From Bombardia bombarda (taxonomy: Eukaryota; Ascomycota; Sordariomycetes; Sordariales; Lasiosphaeriaceae): DNA of 64,000 bases. The notes under the pieces were generated by a model. That model was given only the letters and a program-made list of their open reading frames with translations. It had not been told where the DNA came from and made no database searches. This document shows positions 9,763-19,984 of this stretch, in pieces. Both the position numbers and the translations under genes were made by a program. The DNA lies in contig JAULSR010000002.1 in NCBI GenBank assembly GCA_030512295.1, positions 1,984,001-2,048,000 on the forward strand. The letters are read 5' to 3'. Every line of letters starts with the position of its first letter. Position 1 is the first letter of the stretch.

Positions 9763-11603
9763 CTACTTTGATATCCCACATATGATGCCCCGGGACCGCT
9801 GCCACCGGATAGGTTGAGCAGGTTTTGCGTCCTCTCTGCAGCTCTTGAACTCTTTGAATGACCGGTAGATGTTCTCAAAGTGGTCTCGTGTAAGACGGGC
9901 TGCAGGCCCTGGCTTAAGTCCAAAGTCGCCGAACCGATTCGCGGTTAGAAATAGAATCCCTGCGTAGTACTCCAACACCCTAAGAAACACTGACTTATTG
10001 TCAGATTCGAAACAAGAACCTCGAAGTGCCGGATGTGGCATTGAACAGGCCTGAAACTAAATTGTTTCTGATTATATCTCCTTTGGCTCGTGTTGACAGA
10101 AACGTATCCGCTTCATCAAGGAGCAACACACAGCCCCACGTTTGGGCTAGGTGGAAGCTATGTTCGAGGCTCGCTTCAACTTCCGAGGGAAGCGCTCCAA
10201 GGTCGCCTTTTCTTGGGTTAGAGATGCGTGGGACGTTGTGTGGATTGAGATTAGCATACCACATGTCATTGAGAATAGAGGGCGCTTTGTCGAAGATGCG
10301 GCGCATTCTGTAGTGATTGCTCTTCCTTGGTGGTTCGCGAGGACCTACCTACCAGCTGTAAGAGTTTTACCAGTTCCCGGAGCGCCATGTAATAGTATGA
10401 TCAGTCCTTGTCCTATGTAGATATTGCGAGGATCAATAAATTTGCACAACCCCATTCTAAAACTCAGCGGTAAGAGGCAATAGGAAGCCTGCCTACCCTT
10501 GCCACGAATTAAATCTTGACCATCTGTCACCAGCCCAATTTCGTTAAAAAAAAATTCTAGTGTGCTGTGCCACTAAGCTCTGAATCATCTCCCTATGCCC
10601 TTCCTGCAAGTAGAGCTTTGACCATGGGTCTTCTTTATGCTTGATGTGCATCAGCGGCCGGAGTCCATCAGGAGATGTTCCAATTCGAAAGCTCGCTGAG
10701 TTTTAAGCGTCAATAAGCAGCTCGTCTTTGTCTTTGCCTTTAAGGCGTACTCACCAAACTTGCGGTTACGAAGAACAAAGCCCAAGACTCTACCCGGAAG
10801 CAATAGAAGAAACTCATCGTCAGGCTGCGCTTGTGGCTCTTGCAGGGAAAGAAGAGTCGCGCTGAGTTGGGTCACGACTCTGTCTGGGAAGCGCTTGTCA
10901 TAAATCCAGTCCTGGTCGATATTGTCAGATGGATCACCCAGCTCACTGCGGTCCACTTCGTATAGGTCTGGTTCTTTTACCGAAGGCTCTTTGCATGGCC
11001 GGAGATTGGACTCGATCAGGGAAGCCAGAAGACGAAGCTCGTTGATGGAGTCCTCTGACTCATTTAGTTTCTGTGCGCCATCTGGAAAAGTTGTGATGGA
11101 CTTTTCGTGATAAAAGAGCATTTTGAAAGGGCGAAGAAGGATCAAGGGTTTCGCAGCTTGGGCACTCAGCGTGGTCTCGTCGTCACCAAATCTCTGCCTC
11201 AACAGGGTCTTGAGGCGCGGGGAGTTTATCAGGATTCGGTCGGGCATCAGGCCCCCTCTGTTGGTAGTAGAACTGGGATCCGAGAAGCGATTCCAAGTTT
11301 TTCCAGGGTCGAATGTGCCAACTGGCTCGTTTCTCCGCCCTCTGCATCCTCGTGCGCATTTCCGAGAGCTTGTCATGAAACCTTTTCAATGGCTCGGCAT
11401 CTATCTCTACAGAACTGCTTTTGGCTTCACCCGGATTTATCCGGAAAAGGTATTCCCTTACCAGAGGTCGTCTCGTCACCACAAGCGCTCTGGAACCCGC
11501 AGGAAAATTCCTTTCTCACCATGGAATCAGTGTCTTCTGGCGGTGGGGACCTGTCTGACTCTGATGTATACCCTCTTTTCACCGGGTTTAAGGGACTTAA
11601 CAT
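9763..11603 (-). CDS. Fungal AAA ATPase (DUF7025-type N-terminus), three frame breaks
   Basis: Exons on the minus strand: 11603-10755, 10695-10497, 10412-10353, 10307-10260, 10206-10058 and 9993-9763. All five introns are GT-AG and phase-consistent, although the last donor (GTTTCA) is weak. An N-terminal region of the kind often found in fungal AAA proteins (ILINSPRLKTLLRQRF; DDEFLLLLPGRVLGFVLRNR) leads to the ATPase core. The core has Walker A GAPGTGKT (near 10370), Walker B CVLLLDEAD (near 10120) and sensor-1 segment LFLTANR. Frame is lost three times, each in a homopolymer and each consistent with one extra base: A4 at 11504-11507, C5 at 11252-11256 and A9 at 10546-10554. After LTANRFGD the expected segment carrying the arginine finger is shortened before LTRDHFENIYRSF. 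It is either a young pseudogene or an assembly artefact plus a divergent tail. Confidence 0.7.
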
Positions 11604-12407
11604 CAGCCATCGCGGGATCCATCTTTTCAGTTGTCTATTGGTTTGCGGCCTCTTTCCGAATTCTCAGTCTCAGCTCAGACTGCTGGCCGTCCTGTACGCG
11701 GACAGTGATCCCAGCACCACGACCATATTTGAAGTCATCCGCGCCAGCAAAGGCGGCGAAGGAAACGCAGCGCTCCTTGGTCAGATTCGGAGCTTTGTCG
11801 TCTCTCGTCTCAAAACACTCCCCAGAAACCGGAGGGGCTCTGACCTGGGAGCACGTCCGTGACAGAATCGTGCAAGTACATCAGACTACCTTGAGCGTCA
11901 AAATATCTCAGCGGCAGTCTGTACCAACAAGAGCGGACGAGAAGGTCGGCGATGGCGCAAATCCGAGCACCATTGACAAAAGCTGCACAATTTCGATCAA
12001 CAGAAACTAGCGAAGGCCTATATATGTAGTTCAAAAGAATGAAAACAAAAAAGAGAGAAGACAGAAAGGGTCGGCAATTTGAGCACGCTGAATCTCTCTC
12101 ATAGCTCTGACAAGTCTCATACCCTAGTCAGCAACAATAGGTTCAGATCCCCCATGCTCAGCTACAGTTGTAAGGGTCAAGAAAAACAATGCTGATATCA
12201 GTTGACTATGGCCATGCACAACAATCCACGGGGCAGACTCGAACAAAAAGATAAATTCTCCCAAGACCAGGTCTGGCCATCCCTGAGCTAAAATATGTTA
12301 ACAGCAAGCCTCTATTTCAGCGGCGGTATGGCGCACACAAACTCTGAAAAGCCACGAGATAGACAGCAGGAGAAAAAAGAACGATCAGCCTTCGTTTACG
12401 TCTCTCA
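11604..12407. other. Intergenic region
   Basis: Upstream of the AAA ATPase and downstream of the HET gene. Long open frames on the plus strand from 11.1 to 12.0 kb are antisense to the AAA exons or lack conserved features. A 74-codon minus frame at 11810-12034 could be an upstream exon, but I could not join it. Confidence 0.35.
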
Positions 12408-14425
12408 TCAGACCAAAACAAACTCCCTCTTAACCAACCCACCCTCCTCCCCACTCCCATCGACCCGCCGCTCGCTCAGCCACGTCCCGTCCGTAACGCC
12501 ATGCACATATGCCTCCCCCACCAAACTATAATACCTATCCTCCTCCTCCCCCTCCCGACCCCCTTCCTCCTCCCCCTTCCTCCCCTCACCCGCCACCTCC
12601 GCACGCCTCAAAACAAACGGCACCTCCCCGCCCTCCAACAAACAAACAGCATCGCCCACCCTCGTCCGCTCCGGCGCGAGCCCGAAATACCCGCCCGCCG
12701 TCACGACAAAACACCGCCCGAGACAATGCGACACGGCCGCCAGCAGCCACGGCCGGACGTACTCGTAGACCAGGTCTGCCTCGTCCTTGACCGGGTCTAG
12801 ATGAGGATTCTCCGCCTTGTAGGAGTCGGGCACGGCGGCGCGCCCCATCCAGGTCTCGAAGTAGGGGTTCTTGGTGCTGGCGGCCATGTCGGCGGGCCAG
12901 GCGACGTCGCGGAACTGTCTGTTGCACGAGAGGGTGCGCCAGAAGGCTTCTGATTTGGTGAGGGGGGCCAGGTCGGGGTCGGGGTTTGGTTGCAGGGGGT
13001 AGCGTCGGGACTGGTTGTCGTCGGCGGAGGTGATCGCTTTTGCCTCCCACTCTTTGACGTGGTGGAGGCAGAGGCGCACGCGCTCGCGGGCCTCGCGCTT
13101 GCGCACGCCGGCGTCGGTGCCGGCGTACTGGGGGATGACGTGCGGGTTCGGGCTGGCGTAGACGACGGTGTCAACGGGGAAGCCGGAGAGGTGCAGCTCG
13201 GGGCGGTTGCCGCCGCTGGGGAAGAGGTACGTGGTGTCGGTGGTGGGGGGAGCGGACCCATGACGGGCGGTAGGCGGACGCCGTCGTCGCCGCGCGGGCC
13301 GGCGGAGAGGGGGATGTAGGCGGGGCGGAACCAGGATGGGTCGCTGGTGTTGAGGGGCAGCTGGGAGTAGTCGGGGGACCAGGAGGGCAGGCCCGGGTGG
13401 GCGGCCGTGTTCTTGTTGTCGTTGTCGAAGCGGAGGGGGAGGAGGGAGCCGGTGTTGGCGATGAAGTAGGCGGTGGCGCGGGCGTAGACGCCGGCGACGG
13501 GGAGGTTGTAGTCGGGCTGGAGCATGAGGTGGGCGCGCTCGTCGGCGGTGGCGAGGCCGAGGAGCCCGTAGATCTTGTCGCGCGGGTTGGTGGACTGGAA
13601 CTCGATGAGGGTGTCGGCCCACTGGGTGATGCCGCTCCCGCCGCTGTGGATGGCCGAGAGGGTCTTGTCGTCCCACCAGGTGAGGATGTGGGAGAAAGGG
13701 TTCCGCAGGGCGTTTGTGTGCCACCAGGGCGATGGGTGGTCGGTTCCCGAGGGGCGGTGGTAGCCCCGGCGGATGTCGTCGAGGCGCATGAAGAGCTCCA
13801 TCGACAGGCCGCGACGGGCGCCGCACCATATCTCGAGACGGGGCGAGAGGAGGGCCTCTTGGATGATCCACACGCGCGACCACCATGGGCGCTGCATTAG
13901 GGCGGCGAGGGCACGCAGGTCGCGGTCGGTGAGAGTGTTGGCGTCGCTCTGGAGGTTGGCGCCGTCGAGGCGCTCCAGCACATCGATGGCGTGGTCGCTG
14001 TCATCGGCCGAGGCGCCTAGGAAGATGCATGTTTTGGTGGCCTGGCGGTATATCTCACCCATGTGCTCGACCTGGCGCGACTTCTCGTCAAAGTGGGTTT
14101 GATTGATGCACAGCGCATCGACCCAGAGAAAGACGGAGCCACGGTTGCCTTTGCGCAGGTGGTGCAGTGCCACCCAGAGGTTGTGGGTTACCGAGAAGTC
14201 ACTGTTGCCGTTGAAGGTGATGGATTCTGTCCTCCTGGCATCCCCCCAGACGTAGGACAGCGCCGTGTAAGACGGATAGTCAGCGAGGTTGACGCGGTGT
14301 GTTTTGCATTGGATGGGGTCTGCGTCGTCACCGGGGAAGAGCTCAAGGACGCGGATCTGCTTGATTGTTGTGTCAAGCTCATCGTATACGATCTTATGGA
14401 TCTCTGTGATATCGGAGTGGGCCAT
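12408..14425 (-). CDS. HET-domain (heterokaryon incompatibility) protein with one frameshift
   Basis: The frame from ATG 14425 (MAHSDITEIHKI) carries a classic HET domain at about residues 20-190: YTALSYVWGD, FLWVDALCINQ, RQVEHMGEIYRQA, WWSRVWIIQEA. A second conserved block is TNPRDKIYGLLGLA. At a G6 run (13245-13250 on the plus strand) the frame is lost. Restoring one base joins the protein to a long downstream frame that includes FWRTLSCNRQ and the usual C-terminal GYFGLAP and DAVCLLEGGEVPFVLR motifs, ending at 12408; about 672 residues in all. No phase-correct intron spans the break. HET proteins act in allorecognition and programmed cell death. A sequencing error and a real inactivating mutation are both possible. 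In-frame codons extend upstream to 14533 without an obviously better start. Confidence 0.85.
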
Positions 14426-14840
14426 GATTGGTGACTGCTGACGATCATAGTTCTGAAAACCTTCGTATCTCATCTCATGATGGTGATTGTTTACCAAGCT
14501 CCAGTCGCCAAGCACGTCACCCCCGCATTTCACGCCCAGGGCTTGGCTTCAGGCTGCAAAGCATTCGCTTGCCCAAAAGGGCTATCCGAGTCATTGGTCG
14601 TAGGTGGCGGGTTAATTCGACGACCAAATCAGAAAAGATTGAGCTGGATATCATGGTACACTAGATTTAATGTTAAAAATCATTTGTTCTTTCTTCGACT
14701 TGTCTTTCTACGCCAACTTGCCAGTCGTGGTGGTTGTTTAATCTCGAATTTGCAGAGCTGACTTTGATTGGCTCCGATGTCAGCAAACCGAAGCCCACCA
14801 TTACCACATTTTCCTCTTGTCCCCACATCCAAATGTCTAT
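14426..14840. other. Intergenic region
   Basis: 5' region of the HET gene and upstream flank of the tRNA. Nothing else is recognised. Confidence 0.4.
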
Positions 14841-14933
14841 GGGCGTATGGTCTAGTGGTATGATTTCTGTTTTGCAATGCCTCAGCAATATTGCATCTTA
14901 CAGACGATCCCGCGTTCGATCCGCGGTACGTCC
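14841..14933 (+). tRNA. tRNA-Ala (anticodon UGC) with a 22-nt intron
   Basis: A full cloverleaf can be drawn. The acceptor stem pairs GGGCGTA with TACGTCC and includes a G3-U70 wobble, the hallmark identity element of alanine tRNA. The D arm is GTCTAGTGGTATGAT. The anticodon stem TCTGT pairs with ACAGA, the anticodon TGC is at 14873-14875, and the T arm is CCGCG-TTCGATC-CGCGG. An intron at 14877-14898 follows position 37, the standard place for nuclear tRNA introns, leaving a 71-nt body before CCA addition. A T-rich Pol III terminator follows directly. Anticodon and G3-U70 agree, so the identity is firm. Confidence 0.95.
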
Positions 14934-14934
14934 A

Positions 14935-14967
14935 TTTCTTTTTCTTTTTTCTTTTTTCTTTATTTTC
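14935..14967 (+). terminator. Pol III T-run terminator
   Basis: Directly after the tRNA the non-template strand carries several runs of four to six T residues broken by single C or A bases, as expected for RNA polymerase III termination. Confidence 0.75.
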
Positions 14968-15377
14968 TAGATTTTATTCATCAGCATGTCCCATCCGAGC
15001 TGTAATTAAGACGTCATGCAAGATGTAAAAGGTATTCCATAATTTTTGAGGCTGAGATTCGGCTGGTTACCAATATTACTTGGACGGCCAATAAGTAAAA
15101 TACGGAGTGAGATACCGACACTAGGACGTACCACATATCGAACGCGGGAGTGTCGGTATGTAGGAGCAAAGGGGTTTGAGTCATTGCCAAATAGAAGTCG
15201 TCCTACTATTCAAGATTATACGCCCAAAGTTGTTCTGTCCACCTTTCTGATATTGCTATAGTACTGTCCCTATAGCGTTAACCGTTAGAACCATGCTGCC
15301 GGAATAGTAGCATTATGCATTAAGCCTGGACTGACAACCAATGTTAGGGGCTCGCGTATGATCTAGAACTACGGGAT
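14968..15377. other. Intergenic region
   Basis: AT-rich flank between the tRNA and the dioxygenase-like relic. No feature seen. Confidence 0.35.
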
Positions 15378-15908
15378 GTGGGCACGATACGAATACGCAA
15401 TTTCTTATCCAACACTCCTTGTTCAAAGACATCTGCAAGTATCCTAGAAAAGATGACCAGGAGACCTCTTATGATTGTGCGGACTTGTACGCACACCCCG
15501 GAGGTACCATGGAGGATTTCGATGGTTTTGCAGACCCTCGCGGTGGATTTGTCGCAAACAATCGGTATATATATTGCTTTACAATCACCACAGTTCGAAG
15601 CCGACCCAGCTAGGTTCGAGCTCGTGCACGACAGCAAGACTGGCCGCCCGAGCCATTGCCGCGAGAAGATAGACCTCCTTTCATAGCAAAACAATCCGGA
15701 AATCGCCGTTGAGCCACTCTACCCCTGTGGCATGCTCATCCGTCCCGCCGACGGGCCGTTGAGTCTGTCGATTGAGGATATCGACGGGAAAAAGTTGAGG
15801 GCGCTGGCGGAGCGCAACTCGCCTGTGGTGTTGAGAGGGCTTGCAAGGACGGGTGATCGGGAGCTGTATGTGAAGATGGCGGGGACGATTGGGACGGTGG
15901 CGCTGTAG
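15378..15908 (+). pseudogene. Relic with a TauD-like dioxygenase N-terminus, interrupted by a stop
   Basis: One reading frame runs 177 codons with a single internal TAG at 15684-15686 and a final TAG at 15906-15908. Before the stop it reads coherently (MTRRPLMIVRT, IYIALQSPQFEADPARFELV, GRPSHCREKIDLLS). After it comes VEPLYPCGMLIRPADGPLSL, then LRALAERNSPVVLRGLARTG. The LRALxxxxSxVVLRG pattern is typical of the start of TauD/TfdA Fe(II)/2-oxoglutarate dioxygenases. The frame ends before the HxD iron ligands, so no active enzyme can be made. The upstream part may come from a fused domain, as in fungal isocyanide synthase-dioxygenase fusions; that assignment is tentative. Confidence 0.4.
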
Positions 15909-18900
15909 AAGGGAGAAGTTAAGGTACTCTTGGCATTTTTGGCGGTGTTCTTGTGGGAATTACTCATTTTTCTTTCTCTTATGGAAATACCATTGGATCA
16001 ACTTTGACTGGTGAACCAAAGCCGGCTGGATCAAGTCGACGGATCAACGGCTGCGCAGATTTTGTTGAAGCCCTCGGCAATTGTATTACTAATGGTCTTG
16101 AATCTGGGTCTAGGCTCGGGTATACTAAGCTTGATTGTAGACTTAATTATATGACGGTGTATCCCGAGATACTTGGATGGTCGGGCAACTGCGACGACTG
16201 CACATATTTGTAGTATGATTTCTTTACTTTGATACGTATTTGCAAAGACAGGTAGGTAGATAGTAGTACTGTGTAAGGTACCTTGGGTGTGAACATATGT
16301 TTCACCGAATGTTCCGGTTATTTCTTTGCAAAGACAAGATGATGTTTATTAAGCTGTTGCTGCATACCTCGAAGAGAGAGATAGAAATAGTAAAGGAATG
16401 GGAAATCAACGTGTCTGAGCATTACCCCCTTGTATTAGAACCGATCGTTGTTGTGTGCGCTGATTGTCGATATTGGGAATGCCGCTTACTTGATCCTGTT
16501 GACCTTACGTTTGGATATCATTTCATGGAGCAGGTGTAGTAGTTGAATTCAGGACTGCGATCCGAGTAGAGATTGGACCTCAGAATCGAAGGTAGCCTTC
16601 CATGGAAAACCCCTGAACGATTCGGTACAGTTTATTTATAACTGCAACCATGGAAATTGCCTTGTTGAGTTTTCCACAGTTGATGACTCGGTGATGATGA
16701 CTTTTATCATTCCGGGCATCCGGTATGGTCTGATCCATTGTTAACGCTATGAGGCACAAGAGTGACAAGACATGGACTCAAATGTCTATGTGGGGAAAGC
16801 GGGTCAGTTGAGTGTTGCGTTGCACCATTCTGCGTTCCTGGTAAGCAAACGGGCATCTTTCTCTCTATTGGGCAAGAGATTGGATTGACGTTGAGTATTG
16901 GGGTGTGTGTGATTAAATGTCCGTGTGGGGAATGGGGAAGAGGGATGTGGCACTCGGGAGTCGGGAATCACCGTTACACGCCCGCTGGGCTCACCTAAGG
17001 CAAGCAGGCAGGCAAGGTACAGTATGTACAGTGCGTACTTGCGATTGCCGAAGAGTCGTATTGAAACATATTAATATCCTGTGCTGGGGCCTTTATCTTC
17101 AGAATGATGCCTGAGCAAAGCCGGCATAAAATGCAACTGCGGGCTGTGAAACGAGGAAACAGCTGCTGCTTCCTCTCTCATTTGTCGACAGTGGATTACT
17201 TTGTACATACTAGCAGACATAGATATGTAGTGGTGGCCTGTCGGCCGCCCTTTTGTCTGGGACGTTTGAGATTGGCGGGAAGGGTGTCGCATTGCATGCA
17301 GAAACGAGAATCATCTGCTTGCTGCAGCTGTCTATGTCTGGCATGAATATCGCGCTCCAGTCTCCTGGACTCCATGTAGAGTTGACATTTGACATTCAGT
17401 GATGGATGATTACTGGTGGGTGCGATGGTGCAGCGCATCATGCAGGCCATGCAGTCTGGGCACTGGCTGTGACTGGCCGCCATTCTCGAGATTGTATCGC
17501 ATAGAGTATCATGCAGACAGACCAGTGCGGTGAAAGCCGGGTATGACAGAGAGACGGTCGATAGACCTGATCAAGGGATTTTCCATCAAATTTCCCATCT
17601 CCATACTCGCTCTACATGTTTGCGGGGTAACCCGACAAGTTGGGATTGGAAATGTGACATTGCAGTCTGTCTCGATAAAGACGGAAGCTTGAGTTGAGGT
17701 CTGTTCGAAATGAAGACTGGCGGTGGCTTCGATCCCGGTTGCTTGGCCTGGGTTGGTGCTGACCAGCGACTGGCCTTCCTCAAGCCCCTTGCTGAATTGT
17801 GGGGTGACAAGAACGATCTCCAGGGACGGGCTCCAGTCGCCGTTCGCTCATTTTGAAGACGTCTGTCTCGGGAGAGGCATGAAGAGGTGCATTCGGTAGC
17901 ATTGGATACAGTGGGTTTTCTTTCTGTTTGGTGGCGTTTTGAAGAGGGAGAGAGGGAGCCGCGGCTCATCGCAGTTTCCTAATCCTTAATCCTTATCATC
18001 CGGACCTGTGGGACTCGCTCAGCCACTGAAAATGGCGAAGTGGGGGCGAGACAGCCAGCCAGACAGCCAGCCAGCCCAGACCAGATCTCAGGGCAACTTC
18101 CTTCTTCCAAGCCGGTCGATCCTTAAAGACAGGAACGACGGGAGATTTGCGCCCTGGATTTTCGGGATCGCAGAATTGCGCTTGAGTTGAAATTCATTTA
18201 GGCGTGATGCCGGATGCCGATCGGGCTGAAGCAACTCTTTGATAATGAACCCTGGACAAGACGTTGCTTTTTTTTTTTTTTGTTTTTTTTTTTTTTGGCT
18301 TGCGACTTGTCTGACCCTTTTCGCTTTTCTTGTTTCTGACAGGCAGTTGGCGATCGCTTGTCGATTTTCAGGACAGCCAGGGGTCTGGAGATTTGCTGAA
18401 GATCAACGCTGCGCGGTCGCGTCTTTTCAAGACTCCCTAGCCCTCGCACTCAGCTTGTCAGCGATGCTGGCCCTGACCCTAATGCGTAATCCGCACCTAA
18501 TCGAGGCAGGGATAACCCGCTAATTGCATCATTGCGCCAAGAGGGCCCAGGGCAACTAATTTGCAGCGCTCCTCGATCTTGCCTTTGCCAACTTCCCGCC
18601 CAGGCCACATTTGGAAATCTTCACTTCATCGAGGGCTTGATTGGGCTTCACTCCTGTTAGGTCAGACAAAAACCTCCTTCGTTCGCTCGCCTCCCATTCC
18701 AGCTGTTCATCATGCCAGAAACGTCATCTCTGGCGATTTGCCCACACCACGTCTCGCCTATCGTGGGGTGACTGTCGAATTTTTTCCTCGCCTTCATCAT
18801 TTAAAGTGGCTTGCAGGGGGCCTGAACAAGGATGCCCAGCACGCATCCACGGGGCATATTGACCGGGGTCATGACGGGCTTGGATGGGCGCGACTGCTGT

Positions 18901-19984
18901 CGGCCGAGCGCCGCAATGCACTACCACCACCACCACCACCACCACCTTTCTACCAGGATAGGACCAGGTAGCCAGTACCTACAACTGATCAGTCACGTTG
19001 GCTGCTACTCCAGGCCGAATCCGAGGATTGAGGAGGGTGGCCGTCCGGCACTCAGCCAGCAATTGGGCGGGCAGCGGTGAAGCGAGGTGGTGAACTCGTG
19101 ATGTACCCCCAGACCCAGACCTACTGTGTAATACCGCCTGGTCGCATTGCAAAACGCCCCCGCATCTCGACCGTGTTCCTGGTTCCATTTCATGTTATTA
19201 CACCCACTAGGAACAGGAACAAGGCTGCTATGGACGGGGATCCACCAGGGTTCGTTTCTGATCCCATATGTCGCACGTCTGCGTTGCCGCGACCCTCCGG
19301 CCTCTCCTGTAGCGCGCAGTTGTACTGCTATCGTCCACTTGAGCTAGATCTGCCAGCTTCCGACTGGGTCTTCTTCCTTCACCTCTGTTTGTTCGGATTA
19401 CGCTTCAATTTGCACTCTCATATCCGGATTGCGGTGGAGCCCGAGTCTCTGCCAGGGATCCCGCTGACTACCGTGCTCGCTGTGCAAGGGAGCGCTGCTG
19501 CCGTTTGCCCATGTGAGCTGTGACCACAAGGAAGGGAGTTCATCGGGAAAGGGACTCACTCACTCCCTATCCTGCCTTCCTTGTTGTTTCTTCTCGCTCC
19601 ACCAACATCTCATCTTCACGAATCTTCCTCGTATCTCTCTGCTTGCTCTTCGGCAATCCCTTACGCCCACCCAACATATGACAGCGCGCGTCTGGGTCGG
19701 GATTGCCAAATAAAGGACTTTTTTATTTTTTTATTTTCCTCTCTTGTGGTCAGTATAGCCGCATGCCAAGTTTCACCCTCGATCGATCTTGCGCTGCCAC
19801 CTGCTGTCTCGACGACATTCGTCCCCTCCATCTCAAACACTAAGTCTCTCTGAATGGCACGTCTGTCATTCAAGCTCTCGACATCGGCCCAGAATTTGCA
19901 ACGGCCTAGTCAAACTCTTCAGGACGTCTAGCGACGACCTGCTGGAGCTTTTGCGAATTCGGCCGCGCCCCGGCAGCATTCGCG
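15909..19984. other. Long gene-free stretch and 5' region of the disordered-protein gene
   Basis: About 4 kb without a supportable gene. Open frames up to 148 codons exist (for example 17586-17969 minus and 19077-19523 plus), but their products are Arg/Ser/Cys-rich and lack family features. There is a T-rich tract at about 18268-18296, a (CAC)n run near 18920-18943, and pyrimidine-rich sequence from about 19560 that may be the leader of the gene starting at 19985. ATGs upstream of 19985 could serve as upstream ORFs. Confidence 0.35.

Noticed and set aside
11107..12010. Long plus-strand frames (251 and 295 codons)
   Set aside because: Antisense to the AAA ATPase exons and upstream sequence; no conserved motifs.
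12130..12175. GGTTCAGATCC string resembling a tRNA T-arm
   Set aside because: No pairing acceptor, D or anticodon arm can be drawn around it.
17586..17969. 127-codon minus-strand frame
   Set aside because: Ser/Arg-rich with no family resemblance and no flanking splice signals; likely chance.
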